Shown piece by piece: positions 45,678 to 57,748 of a stretch of DNA of 64,000 nucleotides; position 1 is the first letter of the stretch, and the number at the start of each line of letters is the position of its first letter. The notes beneath the pieces are model-generated. The model was not told the DNA's origin, did not search any database, and worked only from the letters and a program-made list of their open reading frames with translations. The DNA is taken from positions 4,497,501-4,561,500 of the forward strand of contig JAIOJX010000001.1 of assembly GCA_022376925.1 (NCBI GenBank). Reading direction: 5' to 3'. The DNA comes from Tragulus kanchil. Its lineage: Eukaryota; Chordata; Mammalia; Artiodactyla; Tragulidae. The position numbers and the translations under genes are program-made.

Positions 45678-47890
45678 CCGTGCCTGAGCTCTGCAGTGTT
45701 TGCAGGGTGAACACTCCGTGAAATAACTGCTTCCTCTTTTCTTGGTTGATCTCAAGATGCATTTCATACAGCAGTTAGTTCTTCCCATAAATTCACGAAG
45801 ACTGTTGCCTTTCCCTGTGGCCAACTCGATCAACACGCTGTTGTCCAGACTTCCCTTCCTTCCCAGTGTGGCGCCCTTGCCCTTCACTTCTGTCCCCTGA
45901 GGTCACTCCTTGCCACAAATCCTCACACAAAAGGCTTTGTGTCAGTTTTGACTCTCCTGGGAGTGAAGGCTGAGGGAGTAAGCACAAGCCGGCCCTCATG
46001 GTGCTTCTAGACTGGCTGGAGAGACCAGCACAGGACAGTATGTACCTGGGGCAATGTGTCCCACTCAGGGGCTGTGCAGCAGGCTTCCGTCATCATCAGG
46101 CCTAGGAGGGCTTCCCTCAGTTTGGACACACGTCTCCTCAGAAGAAAGGAGTGTGGGCCAGTGCCCTTGAGGGGAGTGTTTTTCAGGGTGTAAGGGGATG
46201 GGGGTGCATCCAAGATTGGTGGATGTTTCAGCCTTAGAAGCAGGGCTGGTTGTGGGGATGTGGGAAGGGGGGGCAGCTGTGCGTTCTTCCTAGAAGAAGC
46301 AAGGCCCTGGAGGAGGCGGGGCAGGATGGGGTTCAGGACTCACGGGAATGGGTCCACATCCACAGGAGAGGGAGCAGCCCTTCCCCTCTGAGTTGGAAGA
46401 GAGAGAAGGAAGGGAGGTTGGAGAGGGTGAGTACGCTGACTTGGAAGTGGTGAGGACCTGGAAACCATGAACTGACCCACTTGGGCCTTCTCTGCAAAGC
46501 GCGAGGCGAGCCGGCTGCAGGTGGAGCCTGGGAGGGGCCGGGGAGGCTGGTGGGGAAGGCTCAGGGCAGCTGCCGAGGGCGCCTCCCGGGGGCTGAGTGG
46601 AGGGAAGGTGTGTCCTGCCTCTGTAGAGCCTGCCACGGCGGCTGAGGGCGGGGGCTGGCCCTGTGGCCCGAGTTGCCGTGAGCCCGCTTTTCCTCCTCTT
46701 GCTCCTGATCGGTTCTCTCTTACCCTCCGGCTCACCCGTGACCTTCCCACTCCTCCCCCCGATTTGGTCTGAAATCACGACCGTGCCTGAGCTCTGCAGT
46801 GTTTGCAGGGTGAACACTCCGTGAAATAACTGCTTCCTCTTTTCTTGGTTGATCTCAAGATGCATTTCATACAGCAGTTAGTTCTTCCCATAAATTCACG
46901 AAGACTGTTGCCTTTCCCTGTGGCCAACTCGATCAACACGCTGTTGTCCAGACTTCCCTTCCTTCCCAGTGTGGCGCCCTTGCCCTTCACTTCTGTCCCC
47001 TGAGGTCACTCCTTGCCACAAATCCTCACACAAAAGGCTTTGTGTCAGTTTTGACTCTCCTGGGAGTGAAGGCTGAGGGAGTAAGCACAAGCCGGCCCTC
47101 ATGGTGCTTCTAGACTGGCTGGAGAGACCAGCACAGGACAGTATGTACCTGGGGCAATGTGTCCCACTCAGGGGCTGTGCAGCAGGCTTCCGTCATCATC
47201 AGGCCTAGGAGGGCTTCCCTCAGTTTGGACACACGTCTCCTCAGAAGAAAGGAGTGTGGGCCAGTGCCCTTGAGGGGAGTGTTTTTCAGGGTGTAAGGGG
47301 ATGGGGGTGCATCCAAGATTGGTGGATGTTTCAGCCTTAGAAGCAGGGCTGGTTGTGGGGATGTGGGAAGGGGGGGCAGCTGTGCGTTCTTCCTAGAAGA
47401 AGCAAGGCCCTGGAGGAGGCGGGGCAGGATGGGGTTCAGGACTCACGGGAATGGGTCCACATCCACAGGAGAGGGAGCAGCCCTTCCCCTCTGAGTTGGA
47501 AGAGAGAGAAGGAAGGGAGGTTGGAGAGGGTGAGTACGCTGACTTGGAAGTGGTGAGGACCTGGAAACCATGAACTGACCCACTTGGGCCTTCTCTGCAA
47601 AGCGCGAGGCGAGCCGGCTGCAGGTGGAGCCTGGGAGGGGCCGGGGAGGCTGGTGGGGAAGGCTCAGGGCAGCTGCCGAGGGCGCCTCCCGGGGGCTGAG
47701 TGGAGGGAAGGTGTGTCCTGCCTCTGTAGAGCCTGCCACGGCGGCTGAGGGCGGGGGCTGGCCCTGTGGCCCGAGTTGCCGTGAGCCCGCTTTTCCCTCC
47801 TCTTGCTCCTGATCGGTTCTCTCTTACCCCCTCCGGCTCACCCGGTGACCCCTTCCCCACCCCACTCCCTGGCCCCAGCCCGAGCTGTCC
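45678..47890. repeat. Tandem duplication J (unit 1103 bp)
   Basis: Copy 1 is 45678-46780 and copy 2 runs from 46781 to about 47,890. The offset is a constant 1103 until the tail, where copy 1 (46,690-46,780) lacks many bases present at 47,790-47,890. It begins within the last bases of duplication I. It contains single-copy GC-rich non-coding DNA and a faint L2 trace near 46,000. Confidence 0.95.
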
Positions 47891-50012
47891 CTCAGGCAAA
47901 CAACAACTGGCCTCAGATCCCCCCAAGCCACAACCCACATTCTCCAAATCGCAGTATAGAGCCCCACCTCTAAGACGCAGTCTCTGTGAGCAATACTAAC
48001 TATTCCCGAGCTCCTCAGCCGGGGCTCCAGCCCGGCCTTCACGTCCGGCGCACTCTTATAATTCCCGCTGCTCTCTCAATTTAGCCAGGGCCTAATTCTG
48101 GGCCCGTGTTAGAATGCCACCTCTGAAGGGCTGGGGCGAGTCTCCTGACCCCCCATCTCCCACCTGGATAGGAAGTCTCCGAACTTCCTTGAGGGGTCAA
48201 AGATTTTCAGAGAAAAGCACCGTCCAGGAGGACAAGACTGCTACAGGGCTTCTTAAGCCAAGTCCAGACAGCCCTAGGAGGCCCAGGAGCGCTTTCGGGT
48301 CATTCCTGAGACCCTTGGATGTGGGTGTAGGATATTATGTGTGCATGTGAGTGTGTACTTCTCTGTCTTTCTCCGGGGGGAAGTTCCATAACTTTTCTCA
48401 GTTGTTCAAAAACATCGGTCCCTCCCAGAGAGCCCAGCATGACCGCTGTGAACCTCTCCAGGAGGATGCAGCCTGCAGCGGGCCTGCGCTCCTCTCCACA
48501 GCTCTTTGGCTATCAGAGTCGAATCCAGACAGGCGGACAGTTGCTTCTCCCTTGTCTCTGGGCCACTGCTGAGGCTGTCGTGGCCACAGATACTTCTGCT
48601 TGGCCAGAAGCCAGCCGTGGCATCCCCCAGTAGCCCCATGAATGCATGACAACTAATAGAGACCCATATGAGTCTAGTAAACATTTTTAAAATACTAACC
48701 TTTTGGAGATGGAAGGCCATTTAGAAAAAGCCACCAAGTCCAATATTATGAGCAATACACCCTCTGGCACTCAAGTTGTACCAGATGTTACTAGAATGGC
48801 TGTTCTAAGAGGAAAGGTTTCTGAGATCAAAAAAGCACAGGAGATCCCGCTTTAAGCGACGTCGAATGGCACTCTCTCCAGGTGGACTTTTCGGAGTCGT
48901 CATCAGGTAATGGAGACTTCGAATTGCAGGAGGGAGGGAGGTAGAGCGCTTCGCAGTGAGAGGCCTCTGCAGAGTGTGGGGCAGAATAACAGCCTTCCGT
49001 TGACCAGGTGTGTGTCAGAAACCATTTCCTGAGATTTGGGGAGGTCTGTCTGCTCCCTGTTTAACTGGAGAACTCTGCTGACCCCTTGAGCTTCCTCGGG
49101 GATGCCTGGAGGGTGTGGCAGATGGGGGTGTTTAGCTGACCCCCTACTGTAGGGCGAACTTCTGTCCCAGACAGGCTCAGGACTCTATCAAGGGATTGGC
49201 TCATCAAATTCTGGGGGCTGGAAAGCCCCAAATTGGCAGGCCCGGCCAGCCTTCTGGAGAGTCAGGCAGGGTTGGATGCAGTCTTGAGGCGGAGTTGCAA
49301 GTGACTAGGGCAGGTGGTGACGGAGGCAGGATGACCAACTTCACAGGACCCAGCTGCTGCTCGGGGCAGCCTGCTGACCCAAAGTCACAGGTCTCAGGGA
49401 AGAAGCCCTCTGGCTCTCAAGTTAGGCTCTGGGGCTAAAGCTCAAGGCCAGCTGTGGTCTCAGCCTGAAGGGCTGCTGTGCACCCCTCCCCGAGCTTTCT
49501 CCACCGGCAGGAGATGTTCCTACAAAAGCAGCAGAAACTTGCCACCAGGCAGGGTTTTATTTGCCTGGGTGTTTGTTTGCAGTGGCCCCGGGTGGTGTTT
49601 GGCAGGCGTGTGTACTCAGGCCTGCGGGGCAGGGGTGGGGGCCTCCTGGCCGGCTGGCTTGCGGAGTGTCAATATCCCCCTGTACAAGCCATCTCAAAGA
49701 CCTGGAGCCTGAACCTCAAGCCAGGACTGCAGGCTCCCCAGTTCCCAGATGGGAAGGTTTCTGGGGAATGCCCCAAAGAGCCATCTGCGCTGCCCGGTGG
49801 GTCGGGGTTGGGCACTGAGGAGAGGGTGTCCCTTGGACTGGGCTTGTCCTGGAAACCTCGGAAGACGCCAGCGCCTCTCTCACCTCAGTGATTCCATCTG
49901 TATGATGAGACAGGAAGACTAGAATGATCCTCTGGGCGCTCTCCATCTTAAAACTGGTCTTTAAAGTAGAATTTGAAGCCCTGTCTTCCCCAGGTATGGA
50001 GAGAGGCATTCC
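47891..50012. other. Unique non-coding DNA
   Basis: About 2.1 kb of single-copy sequence. No reading frame resembles a known protein, and no repeat family is recognised. Confidence 0.45.
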
Positions 50013-50024
50013 AGAGAGTTCTTT

Positions 50025-50335
50025 TCATTTTTTGGTGGGGGGAGGGGTGGGTTGGGTAGGGAGAGGGGCGGGCGGGCCACTTCCATTGGTTTTTCATTTA
50101 TCTATTTTCATCCGTCTTAGTTCTTTGGCTCCTGTGGGCCTCCCATCGCGGCGGCCTCTGTTGTTGCAGAGCACCGGCTCTGGGCGCATGCGCTCCAGAG
50201 CTCCGGCTCAGTTGTTGGACACATCAGTCCAGCTGCTCCGCAGCACATGGGATCTTCCCAGGCCAGGGCTCGAACTGGCGCCCCTTGCACTGCAAGGTGG
50301 TGTCCTTACCCACTGGACCACCAGGGAAGCCCTCC
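50025..50335 (-). mobile_element. CHR-type tRNA-Glu SINE, young subfamily
   Basis: A minus-strand copy that ends in GACCACCAGGGAAGCCCT near 50,334. The 12-bp target-site duplication CCAGAGAGTTCT is at about 50,013 and 50,334. A perfect GCGCATGCGC core lies at 50,184-50,193. The poly(A) tail is short and replaced by a T/G-rich stretch (GGTGGGGGGAGGGG). Confidence 0.92.
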
Positions 50336-50691
50336 AGAGAGTTCTATTGAGGACTCTCTTTCTGGAGATGGGTCTCTGGAACTGGGCTGTAGATGGCTAG
50401 TAGCTAAGCATGGCTTGTTTGTACACTTGTGTAAAACAAACAAACAAATGGAAGCACAAGGTCGGCAACGCCATTTCAGGGGCGAGAGACAGCAGTGCTG
50501 AGACAGATCACACTGGAGAAGACTCAAGATCTTCAGGAGATGCAGCCCCTAAGTTTCCTCCATTCTGGCCTGGGCCTGGGAGGCACAGGTTGACACGAAC
50601 AGCTGAACAAGGATGGCAGGCATGTCCTCTTGGACTGTCTGGGGAGGGGGCTGAACAGCAGCATTCGTTCCCTGTCCCCTATCACACAGAA

Positions 50692-52960
50692 CACACACTC
50701 CCCCATTATTTTGAAAGAAAAATGCCAAGATTCCAGGAAGCAGTGCAAATATGTGTTGGCCATGGAGCCCAGAGCCACGGTAGCAGCTTGCCCTCCGAGC
50801 TGTGTGCACTCACTCTTTCCTTCTGGGCCCCAGGGTGGCTGATTCTTGACTCTGATCATGGAGAATGCAAGGAACACCCTGGCAGGCAGCCCTGATTCAC
50901 GCCCAATTTAGAAGGAAGAGCCAGCCCAGTCAAGGTGAGGGAGGGAGGCGTCCTCTGCAGGAAGAAGAGCTGAGAAGCCTGAGTTTTGTTCCTACCTTTG
51001 GCCTCCTCGGGTGTGCAGAGCTCTTGGCAGGTTAACGCACATGTTCTAGCCCATTCCATTCATCCATTTATCTGTTGATTCTTAATGTCTGCTATGTATT
51101 TACCAGCAGCTGATTGTGTGCTGGGTATCGGAGGTAAAGTGACAACGAGATCTGCTTCATCGCTGCCCACCTGACGCTTTCTGTCCTTCAGGGAAGACAG
51201 ACGAAGAACCAGGAATTCCAAGAGCAGTACCTGTTTCAAAGGCGACGAAGGTCTACAGCAATTCTGAAAGGAGATGGGGAGCACCATGGTCAACCCGTGT
51301 GGCTAGAAGGAGGCAAGCTGGAGCACTGGATCCCTCGTGTCCTGCCTCATGCGTCCATGACCTCGACCAATGACAGGGTCCTGCACTGGCTTCCTCTTGT
51401 CAAACCAGGTGACAAAGCTGAGACCTTTAGCGAGGTCATGAGAAGGCTGAGCCATGGGCGATCAAGACTGGCTGTCAACCGTCTACTGGCATCCATGCTT
51501 TCTGGCAGGGCCAGGCTTAGCCCTGGGCCTCCTGATGCTTGAGAGTGCAACAGGGTTATAGACGCTTGAGGGGGAGCCTGTTGGGCTGAAGCTGGGGATA
51601 GAGTGACCTTCCTTGGTAGGGGTGCTATGCGTGTGCGTGTGTTTAGCCTGCAATGGCAAACAGCCAACTGCAGGCCCTCTTGTGTACAAGAAACTGGCAT
51701 GTTCTGAGCCAGGAAGCCAAGACTTAGAATGGGCAGGAATGTGACTTTCTCAGTGTCACCTGGCTAGTAAATGACCAAACTGGGAGCAGACCCACTGCTG
51801 GCCCAAGGCCCCATCTGCTTCAAGACTGGAGTGAGCACACACTCCCCATTATTTTGAAAGAAAATGCCAAGATTCCAGGAAGCAGTGCAAATATGTGTTG
51901 GCCATGGAGCCCAGAGCCACGGTAGCAGCTTGCCCTCCGAGCTGTGTGCACTCACTCTTTCCTTCTGGGCCCCAGGGTGGCTGATTCTTGACTCTGATCA
52001 TGGAGAATGCAAGGAACACCCTGGCAGGCAGCCCTGATTCACGCCCAATTTAGAAGGAAGAGCCAGCCCAGTCAAGGTGAGGGAGGGAGGCGTCCTCTGC
52101 AGGAAGAAGAGCTGAGAAGCCTGAGTTTTTGTTCCTACCTTTGGCCTCCTCGGGTGTGCAGAGCTCTTGGCAGGTTAACGCACATGTTCTAGCCCATTCC
52201 ATTCATCCATTTATCTGTTGATTCTTAATGTCTGCTATGTATTTACCAGCAGCTGATTGTGTGCTGGGTATCGGAGGTAAAGTGACAACGAGATCTGCTT
52301 CATCGCTGCCCACCTGACGCTTTCTGTCCTTCAGGGAAGACAGACGAAGAACCAGGAATTCCAAGAGCAGTACCTGTTTCAAAGGCGACGAAGGTCTACA
52401 GCAATTCTGAAAGGAGATGGGGAGCACCATGGTCAACCCGTGTGGCTAGAAGGAGGCAAGCTGGAGCACTGGATCCCTCGTGTCCTGCCTCATGCGTCCA
52501 TGACCTCGACCAATGACAGGGTCCTGCACTGGCTTCCTCTTGTCAAACCAGGTGACAAAGCTGAGACCTTTAGCGAGGTCATGAGAAGGCTGAGCCATGG
52601 GCGATCAAGACTGGCTGTCAACCGTCTACTGGCATCCATGCTTTCTGGCAGGGCCAGGCTTAGCCCTGGGCCTCCTGATGCTTGAGAGTGCAACAGGGTT
52701 ATAGACGCTTGAGGGGGAGCCTGTTGGGCTGAAGCTGGGGATAGAGTGACCTTCCTTGGTAGGGGTGCTATGCGTGTGCGTGTGTTTAGCCTGCAATGGC
52801 AAACAGCCAACTGCAGGCCCCTCTTGTGTACAAGAAACTGGCATGTTCTGAGCCAGGAAGCCAAGACTTAGAATGGGCAGGAATGTGACTTTCTCAGTGT
52901 CACCTGGCTAGTAAATGACCAAACTGGGAGCAGACCCCACTTCGCTGGGCCCCATAATCT
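50692..52960. repeat. Tandem duplication K (unit about 1.14 kb)
   Basis: Copy 1 is 50692-51835 and copy 2 runs from 51836 to about 52,960. Homopolymers are shortened at the head of copy 2 (C-run near 51,845, A-run near 51,860), and the tail of copy 1 (51,805-51,835) is garbled. The offset moves from 1144 to 1143. The content is unique DNA plus an L2 remnant. Confidence 0.95.
51055..51165 (-). mobile_element. L2 LINE 3' fragment (repeated at 52,198-52,308)
   Basis: ATTCATCCATTTATCTGTTG followed by a CTGCTATGTATTTACCAGCA-type segment and GTGTGCTGGGTATCGGAGG is the usual minus-strand L2 3' end. The second copy comes from duplication K. Confidence 0.7.
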
Positions 52961-54211
52961 GTTTTCTCTGCACCATGCTATACTGCTTCAGAGGGCTTGG
53001 AAGGGAAGAGGACCTGTGTTGACTGTCGTCTCCATCATAAAGAAGCTCAGAGAGCATCGAAGAGTGTCAGAAAGGGACAGGAGGGTGAGGCTGTGCCTCT
53101 CTGCCCCATTACAGAGGTGTCTGTGCCTGTGACTTTCTGCAGAGTGGGGGCTTGGCTCACACCAGCCAAGTCAGTTTTCCCAGAAATTCCCAGAAGAATC
53201 TGGAATTCTGGGAAAGCCCCCTCCCACCAAAATGCTGTTCCTTTTGCTTCTGCACACGTTTCATTCTCCGTGACTTACCCTGCTGTCCAAGGTCCACCAG
53301 GAGCAGGAAGCCCTGTCCCCAGCCCCACGGCTGGATCCATCAGCCCTCCTCCCCCACCAGGGTGGGGCTAACAGGCAGGCCCCAGACCCTGGCACTTGAG
53401 CTTACCTCTGCTGGGCTAAACCCTATGGTTTTGGGCCAGAAAGCCAGACCATCCCAGAAATGAAGGCCCATTGTCACTACCCAGACAATCTCAGCATCTC
53501 CATCAAGAGGAGTCCCGTCCATTCCAGGGCTAAATTTGGCAGGGAGGAATCTGAGGAATTCTTTAGGCTCTCAGGTTCCACCTTTTTATTTTGAGGTTGA
53601 GGAAAGAATGGAAACTGTATCCTCAGCCCCAACCCTGGCGCCTGGGGAGAGGGTGGTTGGAGAGCCCGCGCCGGGAGCCCAAGGGAGAGAGAACCCGCCC
53701 TCACCCTCTCCCTAGTCACGCGACCACCAGGTCCCCACGGCCGTTTCTGGGTTTTGTCAAATCCCTCTGGATCCCTGGTCCTTCGGCTCCCTCGCTGCCC
53801 TGGTGGGGCTTCTCTGGGGCCCAGCTGCCTGCCCTGGGGGGCAGGCTGGATCCCAGGGCCCCTGCCAGGCTGGCCTCTTGTGGCCCTCCCGCCTTCACCC
53901 TCAGGCTTGTCCGCCGGGCGGCTCGTGATCACGAGCCTGTCCTCTGCCCCGTGGCTGCCGCTCCCCGCTGGCCTCCGCGGATGGCCAGGTGGGAGCCCTG
54001 CGCGGGGAGGAGGGGCGGGCGCTGCCGGCCGTGTCCTGTGCCCGCCCGTGGGGGCCCAGCCGTCCCGGTGCCGTGGGGTGGGGCACCCCTTGGGAAGCCC
54101 GTCGGCGGCACAGGGACCCATGTGGGGCCAGGAGGCTGCTTCCGGGACGCACCCTGTCCTTTTAGGGCCTGTGAGCTGGGTAGATGGCACCTTCAGTAGG
54201 CGACCAGCATC
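52961..54211. other. Unique DNA with a GC-rich patch
   Basis: From about 53,640 the GC and CpG content rises, and it stays high to about 54,320, a possible small CpG island. Overlapping frames on both strands here are stop-poor because of composition. A perfect 18-bp palindrome lies at 53,920-53,937. No gene is recognised. Confidence 0.45.
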
Positions 54212-56472
54212 GCCCGGACCTGGCCAGCGGGGTCTCCCGGAGAACACCTGCCCCCGGGGCCAGCGTTAGACCAGCTGCGCCCGGTGACCTTGCGTGGGGC
54301 TGCGGGAGCCCACAGGCGCCTGGGGAGGCCCTGCCGAGGCCCGGGCCCAGGACACAGGGCCCCATGACTTCGATGTGACCTTGGGCACAGCCCTGGCCCC
54401 TGTGGGCTGGGTCTAGCCCCGTGCCAGCAGCTCGGGTGCCGTAGGGGCAGGGCACTGGCTGACCTGAGGGGCCTTGCCTGTCCCTCCCATTGGTTCTCAG
54501 GGCCTGGGACCTACCTGCTCGGGGCTCCAGATATGCCAGGGCCTGACCCCTGGGCCACCTGGCTTGGCTCTGGTTGCCTGCTGCCCCGGGACGGGAGGCC
54601 ACGCCAGCCTCGGGCCTCTCCTTGTTCCCCTGCCCCGTCCCACCACAGCTTAAGGACAAGGTGCTCCCTGCCACCAGGGAGGTGGTCTCTCCAGTTTCTC
54701 CCTCTCCCCACCAAGCGACACCAGTCTGCGCACCCCTCAGAGAGCCCAGGGAGACCAAGGCCCTTTCCAGACCAGCACACGTGGGCTCCTGGAGCTGAAG
54801 GTTGGTCCTTGGGCAGACGGTGTCCTTTGCTTGGGTGGCAGCTGCCTGCCTTCTGCCTCTTGTTTATTTTTAGCCCACTACGCCAGTCTCTCTCCTGGCC
54901 TTGGCAGAAAGAGAGCATGCCCAGGGAAAGTGGTGGGCACATTAGCGAGGCGGGCCGCCAGACTGGTCCACCGAGGGGCTGGGAGGCCAGCTGAGAAATT
55001 GTTTGCTTAGCTTCATCTACTTATTAGTGCGCTTAGAAACTGCTATTTATAATTTAACCCTCTGGGGATAGCTGTGGTTCTCTGGATTTAAAAAAAAAGT
55101 ATTTCTAGCCCTGAAAGGAAGACATAATCAGTAGTCACAGACCTCATCAAGACTGCCAGGGGTCGGAGGCTCGGGGTGCGGCCCTGAGATGCAGGGGGAG
55201 AGGCTGCCGGGGACAGTGGGTCACTCAGCCTGTGAGGTCGCAGTTCTCAGATATGAACTGGGGCGGTTGGCAGTGAGGATCAATATAAGCAAAGGACATA
55301 AAACACCAGGGGAAAATGTGGCAGGCAGTCGTGAAAGCCCGGACCTGGCCAGCGGGGTCTCCCGGAGAACACCTGCCCCCGGGGCCAGCGTTAGACCAGC
55401 TGCGCCCGGTGACCTTGCGTGGGGCTGCGGGAGCCCACAGGCGCCTGGGGAGGCCCTGCCGAGGCCCGGGCCCAGGACACAGGGCCCCATGACTTCGATG
55501 TGACCTTGGGCACAGCCCTGGCCCCTGTGGGCTGGGTCTAGCCCCGTGCCAGCAGCTCGGGTGCCGTGGGGCAGGGCACTGGCTGACCTGAGGGGCCTTG
55601 CCTGTCCCTCCCATTGGTTCTCAGGGCCTGGGACCTACCTGCTCGGGGCTCCAGATATGCCAGGGCCTGACCCCTGGGCCACCTGGCTTGGCTCTGGTTG
55701 CCTGCTGCCCCGGGACGGGAGGCCACGCCAGCCTCGGGCCTCTCCTTGTTCCCCTGCCCCGTCCCACCACAGCTTAAGGACAAGGTGCTCCCTGCCACCA
55801 GGGAGGTGGTCTCTCAGTTTCTCCCTCTCCCCACCAAGCGACACCAGTCTGCGCACCCCTCAGAGAGCCCAGGGAGACCAAGGCCCTTTCCAGACCAGCA
55901 CACGTGGGCTCCTGGAGCTGAAGGTTGGTCCTTGGGCAGACGGTGTCCTTTGCTTGGGTGGCAGCTGCCTGCCTTCTGCCTCTTGTTTATTTTTAGCCCA
56001 CTACGCCAGTCTCTCTCCTGGCCTTGGCAGAAAGAGAGCATGCCCAGGGAAAGTGGTGGGCACATTAGCGAGGCGGGCCGCCAGACTGGTCCACCGAGGG
56101 GCTGGGAGGCCAGCTGAGAAATTGTTTGCTTAGCTTCATCTACTTATTAGTGCGCTTAGAAACTGCTATTTATAATTTAACCCTCTGGGGATAGCTGTGG
56201 TTCTCTGGATTTAAAAAAAAAGTATTTCTAGCCCTGAAAGGAAGACATAATCAGTAGTCACAGACCTCATCAAGACTGCCAGGGGTCGGAGGCTCGGGGT
56301 GCGGCCCTGAGATGCAGGGGGAGAGGCTGCCGGGGACAGTGGGCATCACCCATCGTCACTCAGCCTGTGAGGTCGCAGTTCTCAGATATGAACTGGGGCG
56401 GTTGGCAGTGAGGATCAATATAAGCAAAGGACATAAAACACCAGGGGAAAATGTGGCAGGCAGTCGTGAAAG
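54212..56472. repeat. Tandem duplication L (unit about 1.125 kb)
   Basis: Copy 1 is 54212-55336 and copy 2 is 55337-56472. There are single-base losses at the head of copy 2 (near 55,568 and 55,815) and a 12-base gap near the tail of copy 1 (about 55,220 against GCATCACCCATC at 56,343). The right end of the unit (54,990-55,130; 56,110-56,250) is an AT-rich stretch that could be a conserved noncoding element. Confidence 0.95.
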
Positions 56473-57644
56473 GGTTTCACACCTGGGAAAAGGGAGACCA
56501 CCCCCTCCCCGCCTCTCTGCCCCAATCATGCAGCTACAGAAGGGAGCAGAGTAGGGGCAGGGGCAGAGCTGGGGCCCTGGGTTCCTTCTCTCTGTTTAGG
56601 AAGGTGTCATCCAAGGAGGCTGGCAAGCCCTGCTCCTTTGCCCCAGGCCCTGTGAGCGTCAGGGGGAGCCTCGCACCTCTGAGCAGGTGCAGGCCACCCT
56701 TGCCCAGCTCCCTCTGAACAGCTGCCAGGACCAGGCTGGCTGGGTCTCTGAGCCTCAGAGGCCCCTGTGGGAGGGGGAATTGAAAGGGCCTTTCTTTGAG
56801 GGAGGGCCATTCTAGCTCAGATCCACCCTGATTCTGCCATTGCCTCCCGTAGGGGCTGATGGGTGGGACCGGAGCCCCAGGGGTCAGGTTAGGGGCAGGG
56901 GGTAGGGCTGGAGACCAGGACTGTGGATGCCCGCCTCCGGCCCAGCCCCGGCCTGGGATCTGTCATCAAACGTCTGAACCTAAGTCTCCTGAAGCAAATG
57001 GAGAAACTTCCTAATATTATGTTGTTTCCACTGTTGAGTTGTTAGTGTCTCAGAGACTCTTGTGGTTACTCCACGATAAAGGCCAGGTTTGCGCCCACTT
57101 ATCAATAAGCGTTTCAACAACTTGCCGCGCCTCTTTGTGGTTTTTGGAGCAAGGATTGCCATTTCTGCACCTTCCTAACCAGACGCAGTTTCAGGACCAG
57201 TGTAGACTCAACTGAGTTCTTCTGGGAACAAGACTAGCTTGCAGACACTTCACAGCATCACCAAAGTCCCCCAGGGTCTAGTGCTCCTCCCAAGCAATCT
57301 CTTTGCCTTGCTAATGGAACCGCCAAGGTGAATTCTAGTTCCTGGCGGGGCGGGGGTGGGGTGGGGTGGGGTTTCTGTGGAGTCAAAAGGCTCTGAAGGT
57401 CTCCCTTTGGGCTTAGGGCATCCCTCCTCCTCCCCATAGGCCAAGAGGACCCTGAGAGGTGACAGAAGTCCCCAACTGCTGCCCCAGTTCCCAGTTACCA
57501 CCCCCCCTCCCTGTGCCTGATTGGCAAGTTTTCTGCTTAGCTCAATTCACATCTTAAACCCACAGTTTAGGGCTAAATCCACACACATCATAATCCAAAA
57601 GCAAACATTTGTCTTTGATAGCTCTAATTTATGCATAGAATAGG
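56473..57644. other. Unique non-coding DNA
   Basis: Single-copy sequence. A G-rich run (57,343-57,370) with repeated GGGG blocks has G-quadruplex potential. No gene seen. Confidence 0.45.
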
Positions 57645-57748
57645 TTTACCGTTCAGGAAATGGCTCCTCACTCCAGTTTTCTTGCCTGGCAGGTTTCAAT
57701 CCATTGGGTCCCAAGAATCGGACACGACTGAGACACTGAGCACACACA
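57645..57748 (+). mobile_element. Bov-A-type SINE tail fragment
   Basis: A plus-strand partial copy ending in CAAGAATCGGACACGACTGA followed by a short CA run. Only the 3' part of the family remains. Confidence 0.75.

Larger units (their letters stand above)
43522..45735. repeat. Tandem duplication I (unit about 1.10 kb)
   Basis: Copy 1 is 43522-44625 and copy 2 runs from 44626 to about 45,735. The head of copy 2 has lost four bases from G/C runs (offset 1104 to 1100). The tail of copy 1 is damaged (CCCCTACAACTCGG against CCCCTGAAGCAACTCGG). Unusually, the copies also differ mid-unit, in the 3' part of the SINE (about 44,036-44,100 against 45,136-45,205), where the offset rises to 1105. Confidence 0.94.
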
